In this document: positions 1 through 9,586 of the stretch, one piece after another | Position numbering within the stretch: the first letter of the stretch is position 1 | Layout of the letters: each line of letters begins with the position of its first letter | The notes under the pieces: generated by a model | Told to the model about the DNA's origin: nothing | What the model saw: only the letters and a program-made list of their open reading frames with translations | The model's database searches: none | Assembly (NCBI GenBank): GCA_947628225.1 | Contig: CANQYY010000003.1 | Span: forward strand, 89,913 to 153,912 | DNA from: an uncultured Lachnospiraceae bacterium | Lineage (GTDB): Bacteria; Bacillota; Clostridia; Lachnospirales; Lachnospiraceae | Length of the DNA: 64,000 bases | Direction of reading: 5' to 3' | Position numbers and translations under genes: made by a program

Positions 1-39
1 AAAATGTGCAAATTGAGAAAATACGGAAAGGAGTTTATT

Positions 40-2412
40 ATGAGCGAAAATACTTGTCTTGAGAAACAACCTTTGTGTGAGGAAATGCTTCAGAAAATGG
101 ATGCTTACTGGCGCGCGGTAAACTATTTATCGGCAGGGCAGTTGTATCTGTTAGACAACCCGTTATTGCGTAAACCGCTAACGATGGAACATATCAAAAA
201 GAAAATTGTCGGTCACTGGGGAACCGTTCCGGGACAGAATTTTGTCTGGACACACTGTAACCGTGTCATTAAGCGTTATGATCTGGACATGATTTACATT
301 TCCGGACCGGGGCACGGCGGAAATTTCCAGATTGCCAATACCTATCTGGAGGGAACTTATAGCGAGGTATACCCAAACATCAGCCAGGATGAGGAGGGCA
401 TGAAGAAGCTGTTTAAGCAATTTTCTTTTCCAAGCGGGGTGCCCAGCCATTGCGCACCGGAAACGCCGGGCTCCATTAACGAGGGAGGAGAGCTTGGGTA
501 TTCTATCGCTCATGCTTTTGGCGCTGTGTTTGATAATCCGGATTTGATCGCGGTAACGGTAGTTGGTGACGGAGAATCGGAAACCGGGCCATTGGCAACT
601 TCCTGGCATTCCAATAAATTTTTGAATCCGATTTATGATGGCGCGGTACTGCCTGTATTGGATCTGAACGGTTATAAGATTAGTAATCCTACGATATTTG
701 CCCGCCTTTCCCATGAAGAGGTAGAATCTTTCTTCAAAGGCTGCGGCTGGGCTCCGATTTTTGTTGAGGGAGATGACCCGATGACCATGCACAAACTCAT
801 GGCAGAGGCGATGGACTCCTGCATCGAAAAGATTCAGGCAATTCAGAAAAACGCCAGAGAAAATAACGATGCCACCAGACCGATATGGCCGATGATCGTC
901 CTCCGCACTCCGAAGGGCTGGACTGGTCCGAAGGTAGTAGATGGACAGCAGATCGAAGGCTCATTCCGTGCCCACCAGGTACCGATGACGATGGAACAGC
1001 CGGAGCATTTAGAGCAGCTTCGCGAGTGGCTTGCAAGTTATAAACCGGAGGAACTTTTTGATGAGAACGGCCGTTTGATTCCGGAACTTGCGGAACTTAC
1101 TCCTAAGGGAAATTCCCGTATGGGGGCAAATCCGCATGCAAATGGAGGCCTGTTATTAAAGGATCTGCGTCTGCCCGATTTCCGGGAATATGGCATCGAA
1201 GTAGAGCCCGGTAAGACAAAGGCGCAGGATATGATTGAGTTAGGCGGCTATATCCGCGATATTTTCCAATTAAATAAAGAAAGTAAAAACTTCCGTATTT
1301 TTGGGCCGGACGAATCCATGTCCAACCGTCTGTATCATGTCTTTGAGGAGCAGAACCGGGCATGGAATGCTGAGATGTATGATACGGATGATTGTCTGGC
1401 GCAGGATGGACGTATCATGGATGGCATGCTGTCGGAGCATATGTGCGAGGGTTGGTTAGAGGGCTACCTTCTGACAGGGCGTCACGGATTTTTCGCCAGC
1501 TACGAAGCCTTTATCCGTATTGTGGATTCCATGGCGGCGCAGCATGCAAAATGGCTGAAGGTTACGAATCAGCTATCCTGGCGGCAGCCGATTGCCTCTC
1601 TGAACTTTATTCTGACCTCTAATGTATGGCAGCAGGACCACAATGGATTTACCCATCAGGATCCCGGATTTTTAGACCATATTGCCAATAAGAAAGCGGA
1701 CGTTGTCCGCATGTATCTGCCGCCGGATACGAATTGCCTGTTATCTTGTTTTGACCATTGTATCAAGAGCAAAAATTATGTGAATGCCATTGTGGCTTCT
1801 AAACATCCAAGCTGCCAGTGGTTATCCATGGAACAGGCAGTAAAGCATTGTACACAGGGAATCGGCGTATGGGAGTGGGCAAGTAACGACCAGAATGAGG
1901 AGCCGGATTTGGTAATGGCATGCTGTGGGGATACTCCTACCTTAGAGGTATTGGCCGCGACTACCATTCTCAGGGATGCGATGCCGGAACTGAAAATCCG
2001 TGTTGTAAATGTAGTGGATTTATTCAAATTGGAGTCGGACGCCAAGCATCCGCATGGACTTTCCGACCGCGAATATGACGCTATTTTCACAAAGGATACG
2101 CCGGTTGTCTTTGCCTTTCACGGTTATCCGACGCTGATCCATGAGTTGACCTATGAGCGTCATAATAAAAACTTCTCCGTCCATGGTTATCTGGAGGAAG
2201 GTACGATCACTACACCGTTTGATATGCGTGTGCAGAATGAAATTGACCGGTTTAATCTGGTTAAGGATGCGGTTATGCATCTGCCGCAGTTAGGGAACAA
2301 GGGCTCTTATCTGATTCAGCAGATGAATGATAAGCTGGTAGAGCATAAGCAGTATATCGCTGAATATGGACAGGATTTACCGGAAATCCGCGACTGGGAA
2401 TGGCATGCATAA
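40..2412 (+). CDS. xfp: Xylulose-5-phosphate/fructose-6-phosphate phosphoketolase
   Basis: A thiamine-diphosphate enzyme of about 790 residues, the usual family length. It cleaves xylulose-5-P (and often fructose-6-P) with phosphate to acetyl-P plus a triose- or tetrose-P, which feeds acetate and ATP formation from pentoses. The ThDP/metal motif GDGESETGP lies near residue 176, and GPGHGG near residue 90 is also characteristic. The start at 40 is chosen over an in-frame ATG at 4 because AAGGAG sits 8 bases upstream. A strong terminator follows, so it is probably transcribed alone. With the GH10 and GH43 enzymes in this window it fits pentose use; that link is inference. Confidence 0.96.
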   Translation: MSENTCLEKQPLCEEMLQKMDAYWRAVNYLSAGQLYLLDNPLLRKPLTMEHIKKKIVGHWGTVPGQNFVWTHCNRVIKRYDLDMIYISGPGHGGNFQIANTYLEGTYSEVYPNISQDEEGMKKLFKQFSFPSGVPSHCAPETPGSINEGGELGYSIAHAFGAVFDNPDLIAVTVVGDGESETGPLATSWHSNKFLNPIYDGAVLPVLDLNGYKISNPTIFARLSHEEVESFFKGCGWAPIFVEGDDPMTMHKLMAEAMDSCIEKIQAIQKNARENNDATRPIWPMIVLRTPKGWTGPKVVDGQQIEGSFRAHQVPMTMEQPEHLEQLREWLASYKPEELFDENGRLIPELAELTPKGNSRMGANPHANGGLLLKDLRLPDFREYGIEVEPGKTKAQDMIELGGYIRDIFQLNKESKNFRIFGPDESMSNRLYHVFEEQNRAWNAEMYDTDDCLAQDGRIMDGMLSEHMCEGWLEGYLLTGRHGFFASYEAFIRIVDSMAAQHAKWLKVTNQLSWRQPIASLNFILTSNVWQQDHNGFTHQDPGFLDHIANKKADVVRMYLPPDTNCLLSCFDHCIKSKNYVNAIVASKHPSCQWLSMEQAVKHCTQGIGVWEWASNDQNEEPDLVMACCGDTPTLEVLAATTILRDAMPELKIRVVNVVDLFKLESDAKHPHGLSDREYDAIFTKDTPVVFAFHGYPTLIHELTYERHNKNFSVHGYLEEGTITTPFDMRVQNEIDRFNLVKDAVMHLPQLGNKGSYLIQQMNDKLVEHKQYIAEYGQDLPEIRDWEWHA

Positions 2413-2454
2413 GATGTCATATTGACAGAAGAACAAATTAAAAAATAAGAAAGA

Positions 2455-2480
2455 GGGCTGCCGGAAGCAGCCCCCTTTTT
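2455..2480 (+). terminator. Intrinsic terminator of xfp
   Basis: GGGCTGC and GCAGCCC form a perfect 7-bp stem with a CGGAA loop, followed by CC and five T. It lies 43 bases after the xfp stop and ends 17 bases before the next start. Confidence 0.9.
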
Positions 2481-2496
2481 AACCACGGGGGCAGAT

Positions 2497-3162
2497 ATGA
2501 AAACTATAGCAAGAATCCACAGTGATTTTAAAGAAAAATTTGGGATACCGAGGCAAAGCGGTCTGGTGGAGGAATTGAAAGCCGCCATTGTTTTTGAGCC
2601 GGAATACCGAAACCCTGATGCTTTACGGGGATTGGAGGGTTTTTCGCATCTGTGGCTGCTCTGGCTGTTTTCCGAGAATGTGAGAGAAGGCTGGTCGCCT
2701 ACGGTACGTCCGCCCAGACTGGGAGGGAATGAAAGGATGGGCGTCTTTGCGACCCGTTCGCCTTTCCGTCCCAATGAGATCGGTCTTTCTTCCGTGAAAC
2801 TTCTGGGGATAGAAAATCACAGGGAAACCGGACCGGTTTTATATGTAGCCGGGGCAGATTTAATGGATAAAACGCCGATTCTGGATATCAAGCCGTATCT
2901 GCCCCGGGTAGACAGTCATCCGGAAGCGGCAGGCGGATTTGCGGACGAGTACCGGAACCACCGGCTCGACGTGCAGTTTCCGAAAGATCTTCTGGCAAAA
3001 GTTCCGGCTGAAAAACAAAAGGCATTACAGGGAGTGCTGGCAGAGGATCCAAGACCTTCCTACCAGGAGGATGAAGAAAGGGTATATGGCATGAATTTTG
3101 CCGGACTTGAGGTAAAGTTCCGGGTAAGGGGAAAAGCGCTTACCGTATGCGGGGTGGAATAA
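2497..3162 (+). CDS. trmO: tRNA (t6A37) N6-methyltransferase TrmO
   Basis: A 221-residue TsaA/YaeB (TrmO) family protein. Known members use S-adenosylmethionine to methylate N6 of t6A at position 37 of threonine tRNAs. The family hallmark ATRSPFRPNEIGLS is near residue 84, and the C-terminal FAGLEVKFRV matches the family end. It starts after a terminator and may form a unit with the glycosylase 36 bases downstream. It is one of several tRNA-modification genes in the window; MtaB at 58771 acts on the same t6A37 base. Confidence 0.92.
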   Translation: MKTIARIHSDFKEKFGIPRQSGLVEELKAAIVFEPEYRNPDALRGLEGFSHLWLLWLFSENVREGWSPTVRPPRLGGNERMGVFATRSPFRPNEIGLSSVKLLGIENHRETGPVLYVAGADLMDKTPILDIKPYLPRVDSHPEAAGGFADEYRNHRLDVQFPKDLLAKVPAEKQKALQGVLAEDPRPSYQEDEERVYGMNFAGLEVKFRVRGKALTVCGVE

Positions 3163-3198
3163 AATACGGAAACGATACCGTTAGAACAGGAGGCAGAA

Positions 3199-3687
3199 AT
3201 GGAATATCAGGTGTTGCAGCATAAATTTCCACCAGTATGGAATGAAGAATCGGAGATTTTAATTCTGGGAAGCTTTCCCTCGGTAAAGTCAAGAGAACAG
3301 GGATTTTTTTACGGGCATCCGAGAAATCGTTTCTGGGAAGTTATTTCTACCATTGTAGAATCAGAAAGACCGGTAACAATAAAGGAAAAAAAGGAAATGC
3401 TTCTGGCTCATCACATTGCCATCTGGGATGTGGTAAAAAGCTGCCGGATCCGTGGTTCCAGCGACAGCAGTATTCGGGATGTGGTACCTAATGACATATC
3501 CGGCCTATTGGAAAACTCGCAGATCACGAAGATTTTTGCCAATGGGAAAACGGCACAGCGATTATATTATCGTTACCTTTATGAAAACATTAAATTGCCT
3601 GCTGTCCTTCTCCCCTCCACCAGTCCTGCCAATGCGGCATGGTCGTTGGAGCGGCTTATTGGGGAATATCGAAAAATCCGGGAATAA
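3199..3687 (+). CDS. DNA-deoxyinosine glycosylase (UDG-superfamily)
   Basis: A 162-residue protein of the small uracil-DNA glycosylase superfamily, type hypoxanthine-DNA glycosylase. The N-terminal LGSFPSVKSREQGFFYGHPRN is the characteristic nucleotide-binding region, and PSTSPANAAW near the C-terminus is the second conserved motif. Family members remove deaminated purine (hypoxanthine) from DNA in base excision repair; the exact substrate here is inferred. The ribosome site AGGAGG lies 7 bases upstream of the start. Confidence 0.85.
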   Translation: MEYQVLQHKFPPVWNEESEILILGSFPSVKSREQGFFYGHPRNRFWEVISTIVESERPVTIKEKKEMLLAHHIAIWDVVKSCRIRGSSDSSIRDVVPNDISGLLENSQITKIFANGKTAQRLYYRYLYENIKLPAVLLPSTSPANAAWSLERLIGEYRKIRE

Positions 3688-3775
3688 AGCGGCGGTATGA
3701 CTTGTCATTTATGTGAAAAACTCCTATAATAGAAAGAGAAGCGAAGAAATGCGGCATTTCAAAACGGAGGAAAAG

Positions 3776-4474
3776 ATGACAGAGCAGGATATGGAATATA
3801 AAGGGATTGTCATTCATCTGACCCGGAAAAAAATAAAAAATTTATATATACGCATAAAGGAGCCGAATGCCAGAGTGATGGTTTCGGTTCCTTTCCATAC
3901 GCCGCAGGAAGCCGTATTTGACTTCCTTGAAAAACAATATGGCTGGATTTGCAAAAAGCGAAAGGAAGTACTGGAAGCGGAGAGAAAGGCAGAACCGGAG
4001 AAGCAGTATCTATCCGGGGAATCCTGTCTGCTATGGGGGATCCCGCATAAACTCATAACAGAGCGCTCTCTGAAAAAACCGCTGACAGAACTCCGGGAAA
4101 ATACGATCTATATGAGGGTGACCGCAAATTCTACACAAGTAGACAGAAGAAAACAGCTGGACGGGCTGTATCGGGAGCAGCTGGAGAAAAGACTGACAGA
4201 GCTGATACCGGAATGTGAAAAGATAGTGGGAAAACATGCGTTAGAATGGCGGTTCCGCCGAATGAAAACCAGGTGGGGAAGCTGCCATATACAAAAGAAG
4301 CGGATATGTCTGAATCTACAGTTGGCGGAAAAATCACCGGACTGTCTGGAATATGTAGTCATCCATGAACTGACGCATCTGCATGAGCGGGGGCACAATA
4401 AGCGCTTTCGGGAATTGATGGATAGCTTTTGCCCGGACTGGCGTGAGAAAAAAAGGAAACTGAACCGGGAGTAA
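3776..4474 (+). CDS. YgjP-like M48-type metallopeptidase (DUF45)
   Basis: A 232-residue protein of the YgjP/DUF45 family. The zinc-binding HELTH with downstream GHNKRF lies near residue 196, and MKTRWGSCH just before it is diagnostic of the family. No signal peptide or membrane segment is visible, so it should be cytosolic. Substrates are not well defined for the family; some members sit with restriction systems, but none is nearby here. The start at 3776 has GGAGG upstream; an in-frame ATG at 3713 lacks a good site. Confidence 0.85.
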   Translation: MTEQDMEYKGIVIHLTRKKIKNLYIRIKEPNARVMVSVPFHTPQEAVFDFLEKQYGWICKKRKEVLEAERKAEPEKQYLSGESCLLWGIPHKLITERSLKKPLTELRENTIYMRVTANSTQVDRRKQLDGLYREQLEKRLTELIPECEKIVGKHALEWRFRRMKTRWGSCHIQKKRICLNLQLAEKSPDCLEYVVIHELTHLHERGHNKRFRELMDSFCPDWREKKRKLNRE

Positions 4475-4581
4475 AAGCCGGAACCGGTTTTGGAAATGCT
4501 TTCCGGACGAAGAGAAGGTATTTTAGAATGGAGAATAGGTGTGAAAAATCACGCCGCTGCGCTCCGGAATGGAAGGTTAAA

Positions 4582-5949
4582 ATGAAACAGGAATGGAAAA
4601 CACAATATGATAAAATGACGGAGATGCCGGTGTCTAAGCTGGTTATACAGCTGGGGATTCCCACGACCCTGAGTATGCTGGTGACCAATCTATATAATCT
4701 GGCAGATACTTATTTTGTGAGTAAGCTGGGGACCAGCGCCAGCGCCGCAGTAGGCGTTATCTTTCCGTTAATGGCAATTTTACAGGCATTTGGCTTTATG
4801 CTGGGACACGGAGCCGGGAGTAATATCAGCCGACAGCTGGGCGCAAAAAAAACGAAGGAGGCCAGTGTGTTTGCCTCTACCAGCTTTTTTCTCGCCCTGT
4901 CTGCGGGAATGTTGATTTTATGCTTTGGTCTGGCATTTTTGACGCCCTTTATGCGGCTGCTGAAAAGCAGCGATACCATATTGCCCTATTCTACAGTGTA
5001 TGGCGGCTATATTCTGGCAGCGGCGCCGGCTATGGTGGCAAGCTGTGTGCTGAATAATATCCTCCGGTATGAGGGGAGGGCGACTCTTGCCATGCTGGGG
5101 CTGGTGTCTGGCGGCGCGTTGAATTTTCTGGGGGACGCCCTGCTTTTAGGCGTACTGAAAACGGGGATATGGGGGGCCGGTTTTTCTACCGCCTTTTCCC
5201 AGTATATCAGCGCCGGCATACTTCTTGCCATGTTTCTCCGGGGAAAGACCCAGAGCCGGTTAAGCGTCCGTCTTTTTAGTTGGAAAAGGGAGGTTATCTG
5301 GAATATTATATCTGTGGGCGTGCCAAGTTTTGCCAGACAGGGTTTGAGCAGTGTATCCGGTATTGTTCTAAACGGAGTGGCTCTGGTCTATGGAGATGCC
5401 GCCGTTGCGGCAATGAGTATTGTGTCGCGGTTTTGCAATTTCCTGTTTGCGGTGGGGCTTGGAATCGGTCAGGGATTCCAGCCGGTATGCGGCTATAATT
5501 ACGGGGCGGGGAAGTATTCCCGGGTGCGGAGGGCATTTGCCTTTACGCTTTTCATGGGCACCTTTATCTTAGGAGTTTTTGCCATTTTTGGACTGTTGTT
5601 TTCCGGACATATCATCGAATTGTTCCGGAATGATCCGGAGGTAATCCGGATTGGAACGCCGGCGCTGCGTTACCAGTGCATCGCCCTGTTTCTCCTTCCC
5701 ACCTCGGTCTGCGGCAATATGCTGTTTCAGAGCGCCGGAAAGAGCGGACAGGCATTACTGTTGTCCTGTATGAGGAGCGGCGTCTGTTTTCTTCCTATCC
5801 TGCTTCTTTTTTCAGCGCTGTTTGGGCTGACCGGAATTCAGTTGGCGCAGCCGGTGGCGGATGGGTTAGCCAGCGTATTCACGGTTCCTTTTATTTTGCA
5901 CTTTATGAAACAATTACAAGGGAAAAACGAGAGCTCGGCCCTCACTTGA
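4582..5949 (+). CDS. MATE family efflux transporter
   Basis: A polytopic membrane protein of about 455 residues with roughly 12 hydrophobic segments, the normal MATE layout of two six-helix halves. LGIPTTLSMLVTNLYNLAD at the N-terminus and GAGSNISRQLGAK are typical of the DinF/NorM-like branch. It probably exports organic cations or drugs with Na+ or H+; the substrate is unknown. Starts at 4528 and 4582 are both possible. I prefer 4582 because GGAAGG lies 5 bases upstream and it leaves a normal N-terminus. Its TGA stop lies inside the -35 box of the iscS promoter. Confidence 0.9.
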   Translation: MKQEWKTQYDKMTEMPVSKLVIQLGIPTTLSMLVTNLYNLADTYFVSKLGTSASAAVGVIFPLMAILQAFGFMLGHGAGSNISRQLGAKKTKEASVFASTSFFLALSAGMLILCFGLAFLTPFMRLLKSSDTILPYSTVYGGYILAAAPAMVASCVLNNILRYEGRATLAMLGLVSGGALNFLGDALLLGVLKTGIWGAGFSTAFSQYISAGILLAMFLRGKTQSRLSVRLFSWKREVIWNIISVGVPSFARQGLSSVSGIVLNGVALVYGDAAVAAMSIVSRFCNFLFAVGLGIGQGFQPVCGYNYGAGKYSRVRRAFAFTLFMGTFILGVFAIFGLLFSGHIIELFRNDPEVIRIGTPALRYQCIALFLLPTSVCGNMLFQSAGKSGQALLLSCMRSGVCFLPILLLFSALFGLTGIQLAQPVADGLASVFTVPFILHFMKQLQGKNESSALT

Positions 5950-5984
5950 CATTTCCCATACACATGCTATAATGGTTATACCAT
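5946..5984 (+). promoter_or_regulatory. Promoter of iscS-iscU-mnmA, with 5-bp inverted repeat
   Basis: TTGACA (5946-5951) and TATAAT (5968-5973) are both consensus, with a 16-base spacer and an extended -10 TG at 5965-5966. The -35 overlaps the stop codon of the MATE gene. ATGGT-TAT-ACCAT at 5972-5984 is an inverted repeat on the -10/start-site region and could be an operator; no regulator gene is adjacent. Confidence 0.88.
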
Positions 5985-6014
5985 ATCGGAATAATATGAA
6001 AAGAGGCGAATGCT

Positions 6015-7193
6015 ATGGATTCATTGATATATTTAGATAATGCAGCTACTACGGCGGTAAAACCGGAGGTTTTTGAGGCGATGCGGCCTTATTTTCTGGA
6101 AAATTACAGCAATCCCTCCAGTGTATATACTTTTGCCGGAAAGGCAAAGCAGGCGGTAGAAGAGGCAAGGGAGAAGATTGCGGCGGCATTGAATGCCGGG
6201 CCGGAGGAGATATATTTTACGGCAGGCGGCAGTGAGTCGGATAACTGGGCGATAAAAGGGGCTGCCGGCGCATTAAAGGAAAAGGGGCGTCATATTATTA
6301 CATCAAAGATTGAACATCATGCGGTGCTCCATACCTGCCAGTGGCTGGAAAAGCAGGGGTATGAAATTACTTATTTGGATGTAGATGAGGATGGGATGGT
6401 ATCGCCTGAGGAGCTGGAAAAGGCAATCCGTCCGGATACAATCCTCATTACCATTATGTTTGCGAATAATGAAATCGGAACAATAGAGCCGGTAGAAAAA
6501 ATCGGGGAGATTGCCAAAAAACATGGGATTTTATTCCATACAGACGGCGTGCAGGCATTTGGACATGTGCCGATAGATGTACAGGCGATGCAAATTGATA
6601 TGCTGAGTGCCAGCGCCCATAAATTCCATGGCCCGAAAGGAATTGGATTCCTTTATATCCGGAATGGCAGCAAGGTGGAATCCTTTCTCCATGGCGGCGC
6701 CCAGGAACGTTCCCGGCGCGCCGGAACCCACAATGTACCGGGAATTGTTGGGATGGGAGTGGCAGTAGAGCTGGCATTAGAAGGCATGGAAAAGAGGCGG
6801 GAGAGCGAAACCCGGATTCGTGATTATCTGATAGAGAGAATGGAGAAGGAAATACCTTATGTCAAAGTAAACGGACACCGGAAGAAACGTCTGCCCAATA
6901 ACGTAAATGTCTGTTTTCGGTTTATTGAGGGAGAATCTCTTCTGATCATGCTGGACCAGAAAGGGATCTGTGCCTCCAGCGGATCGGCATGTACGTCCGG
7001 CTCTCTGGATCCGTCCCATGTACTGCTGGCGATCGGACTGAAACACGAGATCGCCCATGGCTCCCTGCGTCTGACGCTGTCGGAGGAAACGACAAAGGAA
7101 CAGGCGGATTATGTGGTAGATAACCTGAAAGTGATTGTGGAGAGATTGCGGAGTATGTCTCCGCTTTATGAAGATTTTGTCAAGAAAGGATGA
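6015..7193 (+). CDS. iscS: Cysteine desulfurase, IscS/NifS family (first copy)
   Basis: A PLP enzyme of 392 residues that takes sulfur from cysteine as an enzyme persulfide for Fe-S clusters and tRNA thiolation. DNAATT is at the N-terminus, the PLP lysine is in SAHKFHGPKG near residue 204, and the active cysteine is in SSGSACTSG near residue 325. It is followed 4 bases later by iscU and then mnmA, so it should supply both the scaffold and the tRNA 2-thiolase. No IscR-type repressor is seen. A second paralog is at 55859. Confidence 0.95.
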   Translation: MDSLIYLDNAATTAVKPEVFEAMRPYFLENYSNPSSVYTFAGKAKQAVEEAREKIAAALNAGPEEIYFTAGGSESDNWAIKGAAGALKEKGRHIITSKIEHHAVLHTCQWLEKQGYEITYLDVDEDGMVSPEELEKAIRPDTILITIMFANNEIGTIEPVEKIGEIAKKHGILFHTDGVQAFGHVPIDVQAMQIDMLSASAHKFHGPKGIGFLYIRNGSKVESFLHGGAQERSRRAGTHNVPGIVGMGVAVELALEGMEKRRESETRIRDYLIERMEKEIPYVKVNGHRKKRLPNNVNVCFRFIEGESLLIMLDQKGICASSGSACTSGSLDPSHVLLAIGLKHEIAHGSLRLTLSEETTKEQADYVVDNLKVIVERLRSMSPLYEDFVKKG

Positions 7194-7197
7194 GAAT

Positions 7198-7623
7198 ATG
7201 TATAGCGAAAAGGTTATGGATCATTTTTCAAACCCGAGAAATGTGGGGGAAATTGAAAACGCCAGCGGCGTAGGTACCGTAGGGAATGCCAAGTGCGGCG
7301 ATATTATGAGGATGTATCTGGATATTGACGAGGATACGAAGGTAATAAAGGAGTGTAAATTTAAAACCTTTGGCTGTGGAGCCGCGGTAGCGACAAGCAG
7401 CATGGCGACGGAACTGGTCAAGGGGAAGACGATCTATGAGGCATTGCAGGTCACGAATAAAGCGGTTATGGAGGCATTGGACGGACTCCCGCCGGTTAAG
7501 GTTCACTGTTCTCTCTTAGCTGAGGAGGCGATCCATGCGGCCTTGTGGGATTATGCCGAAAAAAACGGAATTGAGATAGAGGGACTGCAAAAGCCAAAAG
7601 CAGATATATATGATGAAGAATAA
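7198..7623 (+). CDS. iscU: Fe-S cluster scaffold, IscU/NifU N-terminal type
   Basis: A 141-residue scaffold protein on which Fe-S clusters are built. The three ligand cysteines are present: C33 (AKCGD), C60 (FGCG) and C104 (HCSLLAEEA). It is the short IscU/NifU-N form without the NifU C-terminal domains. The start at 7198 is preferred over upstream in-frame ATG codons inside iscS because AAAGGATG precedes it. It overlaps the mnmA start by 14 bases, pointing to tight translational coupling. Confidence 0.94.
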   Translation: MYSEKVMDHFSNPRNVGEIENASGVGTVGNAKCGDIMRMYLDIDEDTKVIKECKFKTFGCGAAVATSSMATELVKGKTIYEALQVTNKAVMEALDGLPPVKVHCSLLAEEAIHAALWDYAEKNGIEIEGLQKPKADIYDEE

Positions 7624-8695
7624 AACAGTTGTGGTGGGAATGTCCGGGGGAGTGGATTCTTCGGTAGCCGCCTATTTACTCAAAGAACAGGGATATCGGG
7701 TCATTGGAGTGACGATGCAGATCTGGCAGAAGGAGAGTCGGGATGCATCGGAAACGGAAGACGGCTGCTGCGGTCTGAGCGCGGTGGAGGATGCCAGACG
7801 GGTGGCGGCTCAGTTGGATATTCCTTATTATGTGATGAATTTCCGTGAAGAATTTCAGAAAAAGGTTATTGATTATTTTGTACAGGAATACCGAAAAGGA
7901 AGGACGCCCAATCCCTGTATCGCCTGTAACCGGTATGTAAAATGGGAATCTCTTCTGAAAAAAAGCCTTGCTCTGGGGGCGGATTATATTGCCACAGGGC
8001 ATTATGCAAGGATATGCCGGCTGGACAACGGACGATATACGGTCTGCCGTTCCGAATCGCAGGGAAAGGATCAGACGTATGCGTTGTATAATCTGACCCA
8101 GGAGCAGCTCCGCCACACGTTGTTCCCTGTGGGAGAATATGATAAAAAAGAAATCCGCAGCATTGCGGAGCAGGCAGGCTTAAAGGTGGCGCACAAACCG
8201 GACAGCCAGGAAATCTGTTTTGTGCCGGACGGCGACTATGCGGCATTTATTGAGCGGGAAACAGGACAGAAAGAAATTCCCGGGAATTTTATCAGCCGTG
8301 AAGGAAAGATACTGGGAAGGCACAGGGGGATCAGCCACTATACGGTGGGACAGCGCAAAGGGCTTGGGATTGCTTTTGGCGAACCCGTTTTTGTTACGGA
8401 AATTCGTCCGGAAACGAAAGAAGTGGTATTGGGAAAGAGCGGGGATGTATTTACCGGAAGCCTTATGGCAGAGGACGTAAATTATATGGCGGCGGAGCAG
8501 TTTATCCCGGGACAGCGGGTAATGGCGAAAATCCGGTATTCTCACGCCGGCGCCCCCGCCACGATAACGGAGGCGGAAAAAAACAGATTTTCTCTGGATT
8601 TTGATGAACCTGTTCGCGCCGTGACGCCGGGGCAGGCAGCCGTTTTGTATGATGGCAGCCATGTCTTGGGAGGCGGAACGATAGTAGGACGGTAG
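7610..8695 (+). CDS. mnmA: tRNA-specific 2-thiouridylase MnmA
   Basis: A 361-residue ATP pyrophosphatase that converts U34 of Lys, Glu and Gln tRNAs to 2-thiouridine. The PP-loop SGGVDSS is at residues 12-18. The two catalytic cysteines are present: C103 in NPCIACN and C203 in QEICFVPDGDY. ATG codons occur at 7610 and 7613; either may be used. It is the last gene of the iscS-iscU-mnmA operon, so sulfur likely comes from the first IscS. A terminator hairpin spans its stop codon. Confidence 0.96.
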   Translation: MMKNKTVVVGMSGGVDSSVAAYLLKEQGYRVIGVTMQIWQKESRDASETEDGCCGLSAVEDARRVAAQLDIPYYVMNFREEFQKKVIDYFVQEYRKGRTPNPCIACNRYVKWESLLKKSLALGADYIATGHYARICRLDNGRYTVCRSESQGKDQTYALYNLTQEQLRHTLFPVGEYDKKEIRSIAEQAGLKVAHKPDSQEICFVPDGDYAAFIERETGQKEIPGNFISREGKILGRHRGISHYTVGQRKGLGIAFGEPVFVTEIRPETKEVVLGKSGDVFTGSLMAEDVNYMAAEQFIPGQRVMAKIRYSHAGAPATITEAEKNRFSLDFDEPVRAVTPGQAAVLYDGSHVLGGGTIVGR

Positions 8696-8724
8696 GCGGC
8701 TATTGCCACCCGCCGTCCATTTTT
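8687..8724 (+). terminator. Terminator spanning the mnmA and SDR stop codons
   Basis: GGACGGTAGGCGGC (8687-8700) folds onto GCCACCCGCCGTCC (8705-8718) with a TATT loop and two mismatches, followed by A and five T. It ends the mnmA operon while lying inside the 3' end of the convergent reductase gene. Confidence 0.72.
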
Positions 8725-9431
8725 ATAATCTGTCCGGTCAGGTAGGAAGGCATATCGGACAGCAGGGAAACAGCCTCTGCCACTTCCTTCGGAGTCCCCA
8801 TTCTGCCCACCGGGATTTCATCGCAGATAGCCTGGATTTCTTCCTCGGAAAAAGAAGCATTCATCGGGGTATCAATCATGCCGCAGGCAAGGGCATTGAC
8901 GGCAATGCCGCTGGGAGCCAGTTCCTTTGCCAGCGCTTTTGTCAGGGAATGGATACCTCCCTTGGCGGCGGAGTAGGCGGCCTCGCAGGAAGCGCCCGCC
9001 GTTCCCCAGACAGAGGAGAGGAAGATGATTTTTCCTGCTTTTTTTTGGACCATAGGCGGGATGACGCAACGGCAGCAGTAAAAGGCGGAGGAAAGATTGG
9101 TTTCCATGATCTGATGCCATTCCCCGTCGTTCATATCGCTTAGCAGGCCCAGATGGGAAATGCCGGCGCAGTGGACAAATAAATCAATATCTCCCAAAAA
9201 GGAGAGGGATTTCTCCATCTGTTCCTTTACAGCTTCACTGTTGCCTACATCGCCCGTCAGGGTAAGAACCGGGATCTTATATTGTCTGAATTCTTCGCAA
9301 AGGCCGGCCAGCCTGTCCCGGGAGCTGTTTCCCCACAGGCACAGGGCATATCCTCTTTTGGCAAACTTCCTGGCAACCGCGCTGCCAATGCCGCCGGATG
9401 CTCCGGTTATAATCGCTGTTTTTTGTTTCAT
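8700..9431 (-). CDS. SDR-family NAD(P)-dependent oxidoreductase (FabG-like)
   Basis: A 243-residue short-chain dehydrogenase. The cofactor motif TGASGGIG is at residues 9-16, the catalytic S-Y-K set is present (S139/S140, Y153, K157 in YSAAKGG), and the C-terminal LTGQIIKMDGGWQ is typical of FabG-type 3-oxoacyl reductases. No fatty-acid genes lie nearby, so the substrate is open. It is the only minus-strand gene in the first 33 kb, and its last bases are part of the mnmA terminator. Confidence 0.88.
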   Translation of the reverse strand: MKQKTAIITGASGGIGSAVARKFAKRGYALCLWGNSSRDRLAGLCEEFRQYKIPVLTLTGDVGNSEAVKEQMEKSLSFLGDIDLFVHCAGISHLGLLSDMNDGEWHQIMETNLSSAFYCCRCVIPPMVQKKAGKIIFLSSVWGTAGASCEAAYSAAKGGIHSLTKALAKELAPSGIAVNALACGMIDTPMNASFSEEEIQAICDEIPVGRMGTPKEVAEAVSLLSDMPSYLTGQIIKMDGGWQ

Positions 9432-9484
9432 ATTTTCTATTGCGCTCCATTCACATTTTGTTTTTTTTCAGCATATTTTTAACT

Positions 9485-9490
9485 ATTATA
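9485..9490 (-). promoter_or_regulatory. Extended -10 for the SDR gene
   Basis: Read on the minus strand, TGTTATAAT is an extended -10 about 54 bases before the SDR start. No good -35 is seen. It is divergent from the promoter at 9509-9537. Confidence 0.45.
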
Positions 9491-9508
9491 ACATGTTTTG
9501 GAAAAAAG

Positions 9509-9537
9509 TTGTATATTTATCCTGTATCTGCTATAAT
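9509..9537 (+). promoter_or_regulatory. Promoter of the LCP-like gene
   Basis: TTGTAT (9509-9514), a 17-base spacer and TATAAT (9532-9537), with TG one base before the -10. Confidence 0.75.
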
Positions 9538-9586
9538 AATAGTCATATTTGTTTAAAAATGAGAACTGTTTGGTTGGAGGAAGGTT

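Noticed and set aside
178..792. A 204-codon open frame antisense to xfp
   Set aside because: It lies wholly inside the phosphoketolase gene, has no ribosome site and no recognisable protein features; the forward frame is certain.
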